Positions 1 through 8,240 of a stretch of DNA of 23,186 bases are shown here, piece after piece. The DNA is from an uncultured Lachnospiraceae bacterium (GTDB taxonomy: Bacteria; Bacillota; Clostridia; Lachnospirales; Lachnospiraceae): positions 1-23,186 of the forward strand of contig CAJUNR010000053.1 of the NCBI GenBank assembly GCA_910587765.1, given 5' to 3'. Within the stretch, counting starts at the first letter, position 1; every line of letters starts with the position of its first letter. The position numbers and the translations under genes were made by a program. The notes under the pieces were generated by a model. It was given only the letters and a program-made list of their open reading frames with translations. It searched no databases and was not told the DNA's origin.

Positions 1-70
1 TTTCGAAGACTTCATAAAAGCACTATTTAATTATCAAGGTTCATCTTTTTGCCGCCGTTCTCGCGACGAC
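1..70 (-). other. Probable rRNA operon 5' leader (16S gene off the left edge)
   Basis: On the minus strand, the sequence after the strong promoter at 77-105 has no open frame. It contains an AACCTTGATAATTAAATAG block (about 21-40) like those found in rRNA leaders and spacers of Clostridia. The mature 16S sequence is not reached inside the window. The assignment is inferred from promoter strength, position beside gyrA and this leader-like block. A tRNA or other stable RNA transcript is the main alternative. Confidence 0.55.
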
Positions 71-141
71 TTGAGTATCTTACCACATCTTTCCTGCATT
101 GTCAATATCTTTTTTTACCTTTTTAAAATTTATTTTCAGGT
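70..141 (-). promoter_or_regulatory. Strong stable-RNA promoter with UP-like element (probable rrn promoter)
   Basis: Read on the minus strand, a perfect -35 TTGACA (100-105) and -10 TAAGAT (77-82) are separated by exactly 17 bases. The predicted start falls at or near G70; a G start is usual for GTP-sensing rRNA promoters in Firmicutes. Just upstream, 106-141 is almost pure A/T with A-tracts on the minus strand, as in an UP element bound by the RNA polymerase alpha subunit. Transcription leaves the window leftward, co-directional with replication. Confidence 0.75.
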
Positions 142-172
142 TTTCAGATATCCGTTTCATCACAGAAAAGAA

Positions 173-260
173 CGGAGAAAGAGGGATTTGAACCCTCGCG
201 CCGGTCACCCGACCTACACCCTTAGCAGGGGCGCCTCTTCAGCCACTTGAGTATTTCTCC
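173..260 (-). tRNA. tRNA-Ser(GCU)
   Basis: All arms of a serine tRNA can be drawn on the minus strand. The acceptor GGAGAAA (254-260) pairs with TTTCTCC (174-180), with discriminator G at 173. There is a D stem CTC/GAG, an anticodon stem CGCCC/GGGTG around loop CTGCTAA, so the anticodon is GCT (reads AGC/AGU). A long variable arm typical of serine tRNAs and a T arm GAGGG-TTCAAAT-CCCTC follow. Total length is 88 nt. The 3' CCA is not encoded, so it must be added after transcription. Confidence 0.97.
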
Positions 261-288
261 GGACACGCCATTTCGTGACGCATGGGTT

Positions 289-317
289 ATTATACTAAAA
301 ATGATAACAAATGTCAA
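289..317 (-). promoter_or_regulatory. Consensus promoter for tRNA-Ser
   Basis: Perfect TTGACA (312-317), 17-base spacer and perfect TATAAT (289-294) on the minus strand, about 28 bases before the tRNA 5' end. The -35 box contains the TGA stop codon of plsC (314-316), so the promoter is embedded in the end of the upstream gene. I see no terminator between plsC and the tRNA. Confidence 0.85.
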
Positions 318-1033
318 CCGTTTTTTTCAATTTTTCTGATTGCTTCCTGAATTTTCTTTCCCACAAGTTCCGCAATTTCATTTGTCTTCATCATTTTGTA
401 GTCTTCATAGTACAGAGGCTCAAGATATTGTATGGTCACCGTTACCGGTTTTACGGAATTTGTATCGAACACTTTATAAGCATTCACGATCGCCACCGGT
501 ACGATCGGACATTTTGCCTTTGTAGCACATTTAAAAGAACCGCCTTTAAACTGACCGACCGTATTCTGTTTTTTGGAACGGGTCCCTTCCGGAAAAATCA
601 AAAAGTTTTTCCCGGAAGAGATCTCCTGGCTGACCGTCACGATCACCTTCATAGCCTGACGGACGTCCTCTCTGTCCATCGAATATGCTCCCATGATTTG
701 AAAGATCTTATTCAGAAACGGAACATGTTCCAGTTCTTTCTTCATTACGACCGAAAAGAAACATGGAGAGCCGGAGAGGATTGCCAGAACATCGTATAAT
801 CCCTGATGATTGGGCACATAGATGAAACTCTGATCTCTCGGAACATGCTCTGCCCCGTAAGAACGGACCGTTACATTCCCTCCCCGATTGGCTTTTTCAA
901 TGATTTCTCTGAAAAGAGCGAATTTCTTCTCTTCCGGTATTCTTTTGCTGTTCCATGCATAATAACAAAGCTTTAGATACCAGTAAGGAACCATCGCAAT
1001 ATTTTTTATCACCATCATCCAAATTCGTTTCAT
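314..1033 (-). CDS. plsC: 1-acyl-sn-glycerol-3-phosphate acyltransferase (PlsC family)
   Basis: A 239-residue membrane-associated acyltransferase that would acylate lysophosphatidic acid at sn-2 to give phosphatidic acid in phospholipid synthesis. The two family signatures are clear: NHQGLYD (catalytic H76-x4-D81) and FPEGTR (147-152, phosphate binding). A hydrophobic N-terminal segment (about 5-25) fits membrane attachment. Length is normal for the family. Its ATG overlaps the gyrA stop as ATGA (1030-1033), so translation is probably coupled to gyrA and it ends the dnaA-side gene run. A lineage paralogue with another acyl acceptor cannot be excluded. Confidence 0.9.
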   Translation of the reverse strand: MKRIWMMVIKNIAMVPYWYLKLCYYAWNSKRIPEEKKFALFREIIEKANRGGNVTVRSYGAEHVPRDQSFIYVPNHQGLYDVLAILSGSPCFFSVVMKKELEHVPFLNKIFQIMGAYSMDREDVRQAMKVIVTVSQEISSGKNFLIFPEGTRSKKQNTVGQFKGGSFKCATKAKCPIVPVAIVNAYKVFDTNSVKPVTVTIQYLEPLYYEDYKMMKTNEIAELVGKKIQEAIRKIEKNG

Positions 1034-3540
1034 GATTCTTCCTGTTCTTCTTCCGCCGTCGTCTCCCCGGTGCGATCTTCCTGCCCGCCGCGTACCTCTT
1101 CCCGGACCTTTGCGATATTTGCAACTTTGATTCCTGATTCATAATCGACATTCATCAGTTTTACACCGGAAGTGATGCGCTTGAGTACAGAAATGTCTTC
1201 GCAGCCGGTCCTTATGACGATGCCCTCGTTGGTAATCATCATAATCTCATTGTCTTCATTGACAGCCTTCGCTCCCATGACAAAGCCTGTTTTTTCCATA
1301 ATCTTATAGCATTTCAGGCCTTTCCCGCCCCGGTTTTGAACATGGAACTCCGACATCTCCGTCCGTTTTCCATAACCGCCTTCCGATACGATCAGAAGAT
1401 AGTCTCCCTGCGTATGAAGCTGCATGGCAACGACTTCGTCTCCCTCATCCAGACTCATGCCAATTACACCCATGGAAACCCTTCCGGTCGTACGCACGCC
1501 TTTTTCATGGAAACGGATACTCATACCGTTTCTGGTAATCAGAATGATATCTTTTTCTCCGTCGGTAACCTTCACCTCGATCAGCTCATCCTCATCCCTG
1601 AGACTGATCGCCTGCAGTCCGACCTTGCGGATATTCGCATATTCCGCCATACCGGTCTTCTTGACAATTCCTTTTTTCGTCGCCATCGTCAGATAGCTTT
1701 CGCTGTCAAATTCTTTCATGGTAATGACAGCCGTGATTTTCTCCTCCGGCTGAAGCTGCAAAAGATTAATAATTGCCGTTCCTCTGGCTGTTCTTCCCGC
1801 TTCCGGTATCTCATATCCTTTCAGACGATAGACTTTTCCGAAGTTTGTAAAGAACATGATATAATGATGAGTGGTAGCCATGAAGATTTCTTCTATAAAA
1901 TCTTCTTCCAGCGTCTGCATCCCCTTGATGCCCTTTCCCCCTCTGTTCTGGCTCTTGAAATTGTCCACCGTCATCCGTTTGATATATCCAAGATGCGTCA
2001 TGGTGATCACCGTATCGCTGACCGGAATCAGGTCTTCCATACTGATATCAAACTCATCATATCCGATCTTCGTCCGGCGGTCATCGCCGTATTTTTCAGA
2101 GATCAGAAGAATCTCTTCTTTAATAACGCCAAGAAGTTTCTTCTCATCCGCCAGGATTGATTCCAGATATTTGATCTTCTCCATCAGCTCCTGATATTCC
2201 CTCTCAATCTTGTCCCGCTCCAGTCCGGTCAGCGTACGAAGACGCATATCCACAATCGCCTGCGCCTGTACATCGTCAAGAGCAAATTCTTCCATCAGAG
2301 AAGCTTTGGCAATCTGAACATTTGCGGAACCTCTGATAATCTGAATCACACGGTCGATGTGATCCAGGGCAATCAGCAGGCCTTTTAAAATGTGCGCCCT
2401 TTCTTCCGCCTTGTTCAGGTCATACTTGATCCTTCTGGTCACCACGTCTTCCTGGTGCTTGAGATAATAGTTCAGCATGTCCAGAAGATTCAGGATTTTC
2501 GGCTCATTGTTGACCAGCGCCAGCATAATCACGCCGAACGTATCCTGAAGCTGCGTATGCTTATACAACTGATTTAAAATCACATTGGGACTCACGTCTT
2601 TCCTGAGCTCAATATTGATCCGCATGCCTTCCCGGTTGGATTCATCGTTGATATAGGTAATTCCGTCTATCTTCTTTTCTTTCACCATATCCGCGATCTT
2701 TTCAATCAGGCGCGCTTTATTTACCATATAGGGAAGTTCCGTCACAATAATACGGTTCTTTCCGTTGGCCATGGATTCAATGTTGCTGACCGCGCGGACA
2801 CGGATCTTGCCCCGCCCGGTTCTGTAAGCTTCATTGATTCCCGCAGTACCGAGAATTTCCGCACCGGTAGGAAAATCCGGTCCCTTGATAATGTTCAGAA
2901 TCTCGTCAATCTGAGTCTCCCGTTCTTCTTCAATGCGGTTGTCAATGATCTTTACAACCGCACTGATAATTTCCCGCAGATTATGAGGAGGTATATTCGT
3001 AGCCATTCCGACCGCAATGCCGGTCGTGCCGTTCGCCAGAAGATTCGGATATCTCGCAGGAAGAACCAGAGGTTCTTTCTCCGTCTCATCAAAGTTAGGA
3101 CCGAAATCAACAGTATCTTTATTAATGTCCGCAAGCATTTCCATGGAAATTTTACTCAAACGGGCTTCCGTATAACGCATGGCCGCGGCGCCGTCGCCGT
3201 CTACCGAACCGAAATTGCCGTGACCGTCCACCAGCGGATAACGGGTCGACCATTCCTGCGCCATATTGACGAGCGCGCCGTAGATGGAACTGTCCCCGTG
3301 AGGGTGATACTTACCCATCGTATCACCTACGATACGGGCGCATTTACGATGAGGCTTATCCGGACCGTTGTTCAGTTCAATCATGGAATACAAAACACGC
3401 CGCTGCACCGGTTTCAGACCATCTCTGACATCCGGAAGAGCTCGGGATGCGATGACGCTCATGGCATAACTGATGTAGGATTCCTCCATGGTTTCTTTTA
3501 AATCCACTTCATGAATTTTGTCAAAAATATTATCTTCCAT
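1030..3540 (-). CDS. gyrA: DNA gyrase subunit A
   Basis: 836 residues, the usual size. GyrA is the DNA breakage-reunion subunit of the A2B2 gyrase that puts negative supercoils into DNA. The N-terminal YAMSVIASRALPDVRDGLKP block, the winged-helix region with HPHGDSS (79-85) and the catalytic tyrosine Y123 in RYTEARLSK are present. The C-terminal beta-pinwheel carries a QNRGGKG GyrA box needed for DNA wrapping, and the same heptamer recurs near the C-terminus. In the quinolone-interacting helix, E. coli Ser83 corresponds to S84 but Asp87 corresponds to G88. The gene follows gyrB after 25 bases, with a GAGGA-type ribosome site, and overlaps plsC by four bases. Confidence 0.98.
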   Translation of the reverse strand: MEDNIFDKIHEVDLKETMEESYISYAMSVIASRALPDVRDGLKPVQRRVLYSMIELNNGPDKPHRKCARIVGDTMGKYHPHGDSSIYGALVNMAQEWSTRYPLVDGHGNFGSVDGDGAAAMRYTEARLSKISMEMLADINKDTVDFGPNFDETEKEPLVLPARYPNLLANGTTGIAVGMATNIPPHNLREIISAVVKIIDNRIEEERETQIDEILNIIKGPDFPTGAEILGTAGINEAYRTGRGKIRVRAVSNIESMANGKNRIIVTELPYMVNKARLIEKIADMVKEKKIDGITYINDESNREGMRINIELRKDVSPNVILNQLYKHTQLQDTFGVIMLALVNNEPKILNLLDMLNYYLKHQEDVVTRRIKYDLNKAEERAHILKGLLIALDHIDRVIQIIRGSANVQIAKASLMEEFALDDVQAQAIVDMRLRTLTGLERDKIEREYQELMEKIKYLESILADEKKLLGVIKEEILLISEKYGDDRRTKIGYDEFDISMEDLIPVSDTVITMTHLGYIKRMTVDNFKSQNRGGKGIKGMQTLEEDFIEEIFMATTHHYIMFFTNFGKVYRLKGYEIPEAGRTARGTAIINLLQLQPEEKITAVITMKEFDSESYLTMATKKGIVKKTGMAEYANIRKVGLQAISLRDEDELIEVKVTDGEKDIILITRNGMSIRFHEKGVRTTGRVSMGVIGMSLDEGDEVVAMQLHTQGDYLLIVSEGGYGKRTEMSEFHVQNRGGKGLKCYKIMEKTGFVMGAKAVNEDNEIMMITNEGIVIRTGCEDISVLKRITSGVKLMNVDYESGIKVANIAKVREEVRGGQEDRTGETTAEEEQEES

Positions 3541-3565
3541 ACTCTTCTATTCCTCATTCATCCGG

Positions 3566-5482
3566 CTAAATGTCCAGATTTTTCACATATTTGGCATTGG
3601 CCTCAATAAATTCTTTTCTAGGCTCCACCTTATCGCCCATCAGCGTCGTAAAGGTGAGATCAATCTCCGAAGACTGCTCTTCATTCATCGTCACTTTCAG
3701 AAGAACCCGCTTCTCCGGATCCATTGTTGTCTCCCAGAGCTGTTCTGCATCCATCTCGCCGAGACCTTTATAACGCTGAATCTTATTGTTCTGATCTCTT
3801 CCGATCTCCACAAGAATCGCATTTAATTCTTCTTCCGAATAGGCGTACCACACTTTTTTATTTTTTTCAATTTTGAAAAGAGGAGGCTGAGCGAGATATA
3901 CATATCCCTGTTTGATCAGTTCCGGCATAAAGCGATACATAAAAGTCAGCAAAAGCGTACTGATATGAGCTCCGTCCACATCCGCATCCGCCATAATAAT
4001 AATCTTGTGATAACGCAGCTTCGTGATATCAAAATCTTCATGGATGCCGGTTCCGAACGCACTGATCATCGACTTGATCTCATCATTCGCATAGATCCGG
4101 TCAAGTCTCGCCTTCTCTACGTTGAGGATTTTTCCTCTGAGAGGAAGAATTGCCTGCGTTGTACGGTTTCTTGCCGTCTTGGCGGAGCCGCCTGCGGAGT
4201 CTCCCTCCACCAGATAGATCTCACACCTTGCCGGATCCTTGTCCGAACAGTCCGCCAGCTTTCCGGGAAACGCAAAGCCGTCCAGAGCCGATTTTCTTCT
4301 GGTCAGTTCTCTGGCCTTTCTTGCCGCCTCTCTGGCTCTCTGGGCGAGAATGGATTTTTCCAGAATCTGCTTCGCCACCTGAGGATTCTGCTCCAGATAG
4401 ATCGTCAGCCTTTCCGAAACAATACCGTCCACTGCGCTTCTCGCCTCCGTATTGCCGAGACTGTGCTTGGTCTGACCGCCGAACTGAGGTTCGCTGATCT
4501 TTACGCTGATAATCGCCGTCAGTCCTTCCCGGATATCCTCTCCGGACAGATTGCTCTCCGTATCTTTCAGAAGTTTATTCTTTCTTGCATAATCATTGAA
4601 GGTTTTGGTAACCGCGCTCTTGAAGCCTGCCAGATGGGTTCCCCCTTCGTGAGTATTGATATTATTGACAAAGCTGTAGCAGTTTTCGGAATAAGAATCA
4701 TTGTGCTGAAAAGCCACTTCCACCTGAACACCGTCTTTGATGCCTTCGCAGTAGATAATGTCGTCATAGACGGGCGTTGTGCTCCGGTTCAGATACTGTA
4801 CAAATTCCTTGATTCCGCCTTCGTAGTGGTAGGTCTTTGACAATGCCGGATCTTCTCTCTCATCGGTCAGCGTAATTTTGAGTCCCCTGGTGAGGAACGC
4901 CATCTCCCTGAGCCGGATCTGCAGCGTCTTAAAATCAAATTCCGTCACTTCAAACATTTGTTTATCCGGCAGAAAACTGACGGTCGTACCGGTAAGACTG
5001 GGCTTACAGGTGCCGATCACCTCCAGAGGATAGCATACCTTTCCTCTCTCATATCTCTGTTTGTACAGTTTTCCTTCGCTGCAGATTGTCACCTCCAGCC
5101 ACTCGGAAAGCGCATTGACGACGGAAGCGCCTACGCCGTGGAGGCCTCCGGATACTTTGTATCCTCCGCCGCCGAATTTTCCTCCCGCATGGAGTACTGT
5201 AAATACAACTTCCACCGCAGGTTTTCCCGCTTTATGATTGATGCCGGTAGGGATCCCCCTCCCGTCATCCTCAACCGTAATGGAATTATCACTGTGAATC
5301 GTCACCTGAATATGACTGCAGTATCCCGCCAGAGCTTCATCAATGGAATTATCGACGATCTCATACACCAGATGATGAAGACCGCGGAAAGAAGTATCGT
5401 CAATATACATCCCCGGTCTTTTTCTGACTGCCTCGAGTCCTTCCAGAATCTGAATCTGATCCGCACCATATTCTATACTCAT
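3566..5482 (-). CDS. gyrB: DNA gyrase subunit B
   Basis: 638 residues, the ATPase subunit of gyrase. The GHKL ATPase domain shows EIVDNSIDEA (E41 base, N45 Mg/ATP), the glycine-rich lid GGLHGVGASVVNALS, and K339 in the QTK loop. The TOPRIM domain has EGDSAGGSA (426-434) and DADVDGAH (498-505), which bind the catalytic metal. The C-terminal YKGLGEMDAEQLWETTM block contacts GyrA. The ATG at 5480-5482 is preceded by AGGAGG. The gene lies 36 bases after recF. There is no room for the remB/yaaB gene that separates recF and gyrB in Bacillus. Confidence 0.98.
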   Translation of the reverse strand: MSIEYGADQIQILEGLEAVRKRPGMYIDDTSFRGLHHLVYEIVDNSIDEALAGYCSHIQVTIHSDNSITVEDDGRGIPTGINHKAGKPAVEVVFTVLHAGGKFGGGGYKVSGGLHGVGASVVNALSEWLEVTICSEGKLYKQRYERGKVCYPLEVIGTCKPSLTGTTVSFLPDKQMFEVTEFDFKTLQIRLREMAFLTRGLKITLTDEREDPALSKTYHYEGGIKEFVQYLNRSTTPVYDDIIYCEGIKDGVQVEVAFQHNDSYSENCYSFVNNINTHEGGTHLAGFKSAVTKTFNDYARKNKLLKDTESNLSGEDIREGLTAIISVKISEPQFGGQTKHSLGNTEARSAVDGIVSERLTIYLEQNPQVAKQILEKSILAQRAREAARKARELTRRKSALDGFAFPGKLADCSDKDPARCEIYLVEGDSAGGSAKTARNRTTQAILPLRGKILNVEKARLDRIYANDEIKSMISAFGTGIHEDFDITKLRYHKIIIMADADVDGAHISTLLLTFMYRFMPELIKQGYVYLAQPPLFKIEKNKKVWYAYSEEELNAILVEIGRDQNNKIQRYKGLGEMDAEQLWETTMDPEKRVLLKVTMNEEQSSEIDLTFTTLMGDKVEPRKEFIEANAKYVKNLDI

Positions 5483-5518
5483 CTATCTGCCTCCTACTAT
5501 CTAAAAATTCCTGGATTT

Positions 5519-6604
5519 CTAATTTTCTACAGTTACATGTCCATCCGTTACCCGATATACTTTATTGATGGAAAATCTATGATCGATCAGCTCATCCAGT
5601 CCGGTACAGGTAAGCATCGTCTGTACTTCGCGGATGCTGTTTAATAAATAGTTTTGCCTGTTGCTGTCCAGTTCAGACAGGACATCGTCAAGCAGAAGGA
5701 CCGGCGTGTCGTGTATCGCCTTTTTTACCAGTTCGATTTCAGACAGCTTCAGAGACAGAGCGGCTGTCCGCTGCTGTCCCTGAGAACCATACTTTCGTAT
5801 ATCAATTCCATTCACCATAAAGGACAAATCATCTCTGTGGGGACCGGTTGTCGTCGTTTTCTGTTTCAGATCCCTTGCCATACCGTTCCGAAGCTGATCT
5901 GCGAAGGAAGTTTCTTCTGTGTTGGCCTCATATTCCAGAACCATCTTTTCCTGTCCCCCTGTCAGTTGACTGTGAATCTGACCGATAATTTCATTCAATT
6001 CTTCTGTAAAGTGTCTTCTTCTGGCCATCACCTGTGTTCCGTATTTAACAAGCTGTTGGTCCAGTACCTCCAGAACATCCCTGTAATCCGGGCGAAAGGC
6101 GATTTCTTTTAATATTTTATTTCTCTGCAGTACAATTTTGTTATAATCAGCAAGATGATGAAGATAGATTTTATCCAGTTGACATAATTCCATATCCAGA
6201 AACCGTCTTCTTTCCGACGGTCCGTTTTTAATAATACTTAAATCTTCCGGAGAAAAGATAATAAAATGAAGTATGCCGAACAGTTCGCTTGCTTTCCTGA
6301 TCGGTACCCCGTCGATTGCGATTCCTTTCGGCCTGTTTCTGCGAAGATGCATATCTATTTTGTGTTCCATCCCTCTCTTTTCCATCAGAGTCCGGATGTG
6401 CGCTTCTTCTTCCGAAAAACAGATCATTTCCCGATCTTTTGAATTTCTGTGCGATTTTGTAGTTCCGCTCATATAGACGGCTTCCAGAATATTGGTCTTC
6501 CCCTGAGCGTTATCGCCATAAAAAATATTGGTTTTCGGATCAAAATCAAGACAAAGCGTCCTGTAATTGCGATAATTCTGAAGACTCATTGATTTTATGA
6601 CCAT
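5519..6604 (-). CDS. recF: DNA replication and repair protein RecF
   Basis: A 361-residue SMC/ABC-like ATPase that helps load RecA at single-strand gaps with RecO and RecR. Walker A is GDNAQGKT (30-37 from the chosen start) and the Walker B/D-loop is LLLDDVLSELD near the C-terminus. I place the start at the ATG 6602-6604 because RecF proteins begin with a motif like MVIKSMSLQNYRNY. An in-frame TTG at 6616 would add four residues and has no better ribosome site. No good Shine-Dalgarno is seen; the start is 16 bases after yaaA, suggesting translational coupling. Confidence 0.95.
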   Translation of the reverse strand: MVIKSMSLQNYRNYRTLCLDFDPKTNIFYGDNAQGKTNILEAVYMSGTTKSHRNSKDREMICFSEEEAHIRTLMEKRGMEHKIDMHLRRNRPKGIAIDGVPIRKASELFGILHFIIFSPEDLSIIKNGPSERRRFLDMELCQLDKIYLHHLADYNKIVLQRNKILKEIAFRPDYRDVLEVLDQQLVKYGTQVMARRRHFTEELNEIIGQIHSQLTGGQEKMVLEYEANTEETSFADQLRNGMARDLKQKTTTTGPHRDDLSFMVNGIDIRKYGSQGQQRTAALSLKLSEIELVKKAIHDTPVLLLDDVLSELDSNRQNYLLNSIREVQTMLTCTGLDELIDHRFSINKVYRVTDGHVTVEN

Positions 6605-6620
6605 AAACCGCACCAAACCG

Positions 6621-6833
6621 TTACTTTATGATTTCAATCGTGTCTCCCTCACATTCGACCACATCTCCATCATAAAGCTTTTTTCCTCTCTGATATTCCG
6701 TCTCTCCGTTGACTTTGATAAGCCCTTCCCGAATCATGATTTTGGCGTCCACGCCGGAGCCTGCCGCTCCGGAAGCTTTCAGCGCCTGTCCGAGACGTAT
6801 GTAATCTTCTCTTAATTTTACCGTCATTTTCAT
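6621..6833 (-). CDS. yaaA: S4-domain RNA-binding protein YaaA/RlbA type
   Basis: A 70-residue protein consisting of a single S4-like RNA-binding fold, with the characteristic LGQALKASG ... G(x)AK(x)MI(x)EG(x)I(x)VNGE pattern. The Bacillus homologue sits in the same place between dnaN and recF and has been linked to 50S ribosome assembly; that role here is by homology and position only. Its ATG begins one base after the dnaN stop (TAG at 6835-6837) with no clear Shine-Dalgarno, so it is probably translationally coupled. The second methionine (6825-6827) is an alternative start. Confidence 0.92.
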   Translation of the reverse strand: MKMTVKLREDYIRLGQALKASGAAGSGVDAKIMIREGLIKVNGETEYQRGKKLYDGDVVECEGDTIEIIK

Positions 6834-6834
6834 T

Positions 6835-7947
6835 CTAGTTTACCGCCGCATTGAAATTAACCGGAAGAATCAGATAGATATATTTCTGCTCTTCATCTCT
6901 GATGTAACAGGGCGCCTTGGGATTTACCATATAAATCGTTACGATTTCGTTGTCGATTACCCGCAGCGCGTCGATCAGGAACCGGGGATTAAAGCCGATC
7001 ATAATATCCTTTCCCTCTTTGCGGATGTCGATCTCTTCTTTCATGGAACCGAGCTGGGAATTGATCCGGATCTCCATATTCGTATCTGTAATCGTAAAGA
7101 TAATCGGCTTTTTGTCTCCTTCCTTCACAAGGAGAGTCGCACGGTCGATACAGTTCAGAAGCTCTCTCTTATTAATCTCGAATTTCGTCTCGTAATCACT
7201 GGAAAGCATCTGATTAATCTTGAAATACTCGCCCTCGATTAATCTCGATACGACTGTAGTCGTATCAAATTCAAACACAATATGGTTGCCTGTAAAGAAG
7301 ATATGCACTTCATCCTCGGTCTCTCCTGAGAGAATCTTACTGATCTCCAGCAGTGATTTTCCGGGAACTACCACTTTGCGGTCCGGATAAGACTCCTTGA
7401 GTTCAATTTTGCGGATGGATATTCTGTGCCCGTCGAGCGATACGACTTTGAATTCATTTTCATGTACTTCAAAAAGTTCTCCCGTCATCAGTTTATTGCT
7501 GTCATTGTCGGCGATGGAGAAGATGGTCTGTCTTATCACTTCTTTCAGTGTAAACTGGGAAAGACAGATAAAGTCCGACTTCTCTATATAAGGAAGGTAG
7601 GAAAAATCCTCTCCCGATTTGCCGGAAATATGAAAATGCGCTTTCTCGCAGCGAATGGATATCTGATATCCGGGCGTGCTCTCGATCGTCACATCATTAT
7701 CCGGAAGTTTTCGAATAATTTCAGAAAATACTTTCGCGTCAACGGCGATAATGCCTTTCTCGCAGATTTCACCTTCTATGATCGTCTCGATGCCCAGTTC
7801 CATATCGTTGGCAGTGAATTTGATTTCGTTTGCGGATGCGTCAATAAGAATGCATTCAAGTATGGACATGGTTGTTTTGGAAGGAACCGCCTTTGATACA
7901 ATATTTACCCCTTTTTGCAGATTGGCCTTTGAACAGATTAGCTTCAT
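6835..7947 (-). CDS. dnaN: DNA polymerase III sliding clamp (beta subunit)
   Basis: 370 residues in three clamp domains. DnaN forms the ring that tethers the replicative polymerase to DNA and is a hub for replication and repair proteins. The N-terminus MKLICSKANLQKGVNIVSKAV and the C-terminal YLILPVN type ending are typical of Firmicutes. I choose the ATG at 7945-7947 because AAAGGAG lies eight bases upstream and the family starts here. A longer in-frame ATG at 7974 would add nine residues and lacks such support. A perfect DnaA box (7947-7955) fills the gap between ribosome site and start codon. Confidence 0.97.
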   Translation of the reverse strand: MKLICSKANLQKGVNIVSKAVPSKTTMSILECILIDASANEIKFTANDMELGIETIIEGEICEKGIIAVDAKVFSEIIRKLPDNDVTIESTPGYQISIRCEKAHFHISGKSGEDFSYLPYIEKSDFICLSQFTLKEVIRQTIFSIADNDSNKLMTGELFEVHENEFKVVSLDGHRISIRKIELKESYPDRKVVVPGKSLLEISKILSGETEDEVHIFFTGNHIVFEFDTTTVVSRLIEGEYFKINQMLSSDYETKFEINKRELLNCIDRATLLVKEGDKKPIIFTITDTNMEIRINSQLGSMKEEIDIRKEGKDIMIGFNPRFLIDALRVIDNEIVTIYMVNPKAPCYIRDEEQKYIYLILPVNFNAAVN

Positions 7948-7955
7948 GTGAATAA
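7947..7955 (-). promoter_or_regulatory. DnaA box overlapping the dnaN start
   Basis: TTATTCACA on the minus strand, a perfect match to the consensus TTATNCACA. Its last base is the A of the dnaN ATG, so the box occupies the ribosome-site-to-start spacer. It is the box closest to dnaN and lies beyond the AT-rich unwinding stretch. Confidence 0.75.
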
Positions 7956-7975
7956 CTCCTTTCGCTGCGTTCATC

Positions 7976-8034
7976 CATGATTTTATAGTATAAATCAGTC
8001 TTCATAGTAGTAGGGGGTGTGGATTTGTGAATAA
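7976..8034 (-). other. oriC: oriC unwinding module: DnaA boxes, GC run, DnaA-trios, AT-rich DUE
   Basis: Read on the minus strand (the dnaA sense), in order: DnaA box TTATTCACA (8026-8034); a weaker overlapping box AAATCCACA (8018-8026, two mismatches); a CCCC run (8014-8017); CTACTACTA (8005-8013), three DnaA-trios; then an AT-rich stretch with a near-palindrome TTTATACTATAAA. This matches the order of the Bacillus subtilis basal unwinding element, where DnaA loads from the boxes onto one strand via the trios. Placement between dnaA and dnaN is the same as in Bacillus. The assignment rests on motif order and location. Confidence 0.85.
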
Positions 8035-8240
8035 GCCTGAAACCCCTTGAAAATAAAGGAAATAATAAAAAGAAAAGGGTGTGGAAATCAAAAGGAAATC
8101 CGGTTTTCAAAAAGACAGTTATGAACATCCTGAAAATGGTTCTCAACTTTTCCACATGTTATCTACAGACGATTCACATGATATTGTGAATAAGAATGCA
8201 GGAGTTTCTTCTTATTTAATATAAGTATAAAATGTCAGGA
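8035..8240. other. dnaA-dnaN intergenic part of oriC with further DnaA boxes
   Basis: No gene fits here. Beside the dnaA stop are DnaA-box-like sites: TTTTCCACA (8148-8156, plus, one mismatch), TTATCTACA (8159-8167, plus, one mismatch) and a perfect TTATTCACA on the minus strand (8185-8193). Between them and the unwinding module is a purine-rich tract (8039-8100). A dnaN promoter is expected in this gap. On the minus strand TTGAGA followed 17 bases later by CATAAC (around 8120-8147) is a weak candidate that I do not assert. Confidence 0.7.

Noticed and set aside
3965..4840. Long open frame (291 codons) opposite gyrB
   Set aside because: It lies fully antisense to a certain gyrase gene, has no ribosome site or recognisable domain, and arises from the codon bias of gyrB.
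6602..6616. TTG start giving recF four extra residues
   Set aside because: RecF proteins begin at MVIKS-like sequence, which matches the downstream ATG; the TTG has no better ribosome site.
8118..8147. dnaN promoter TTGAGA-17-CATAAC on the minus strand
   Set aside because: The -10 match is poor and several other AT-rich hexamers fit equally; not listed as a feature.
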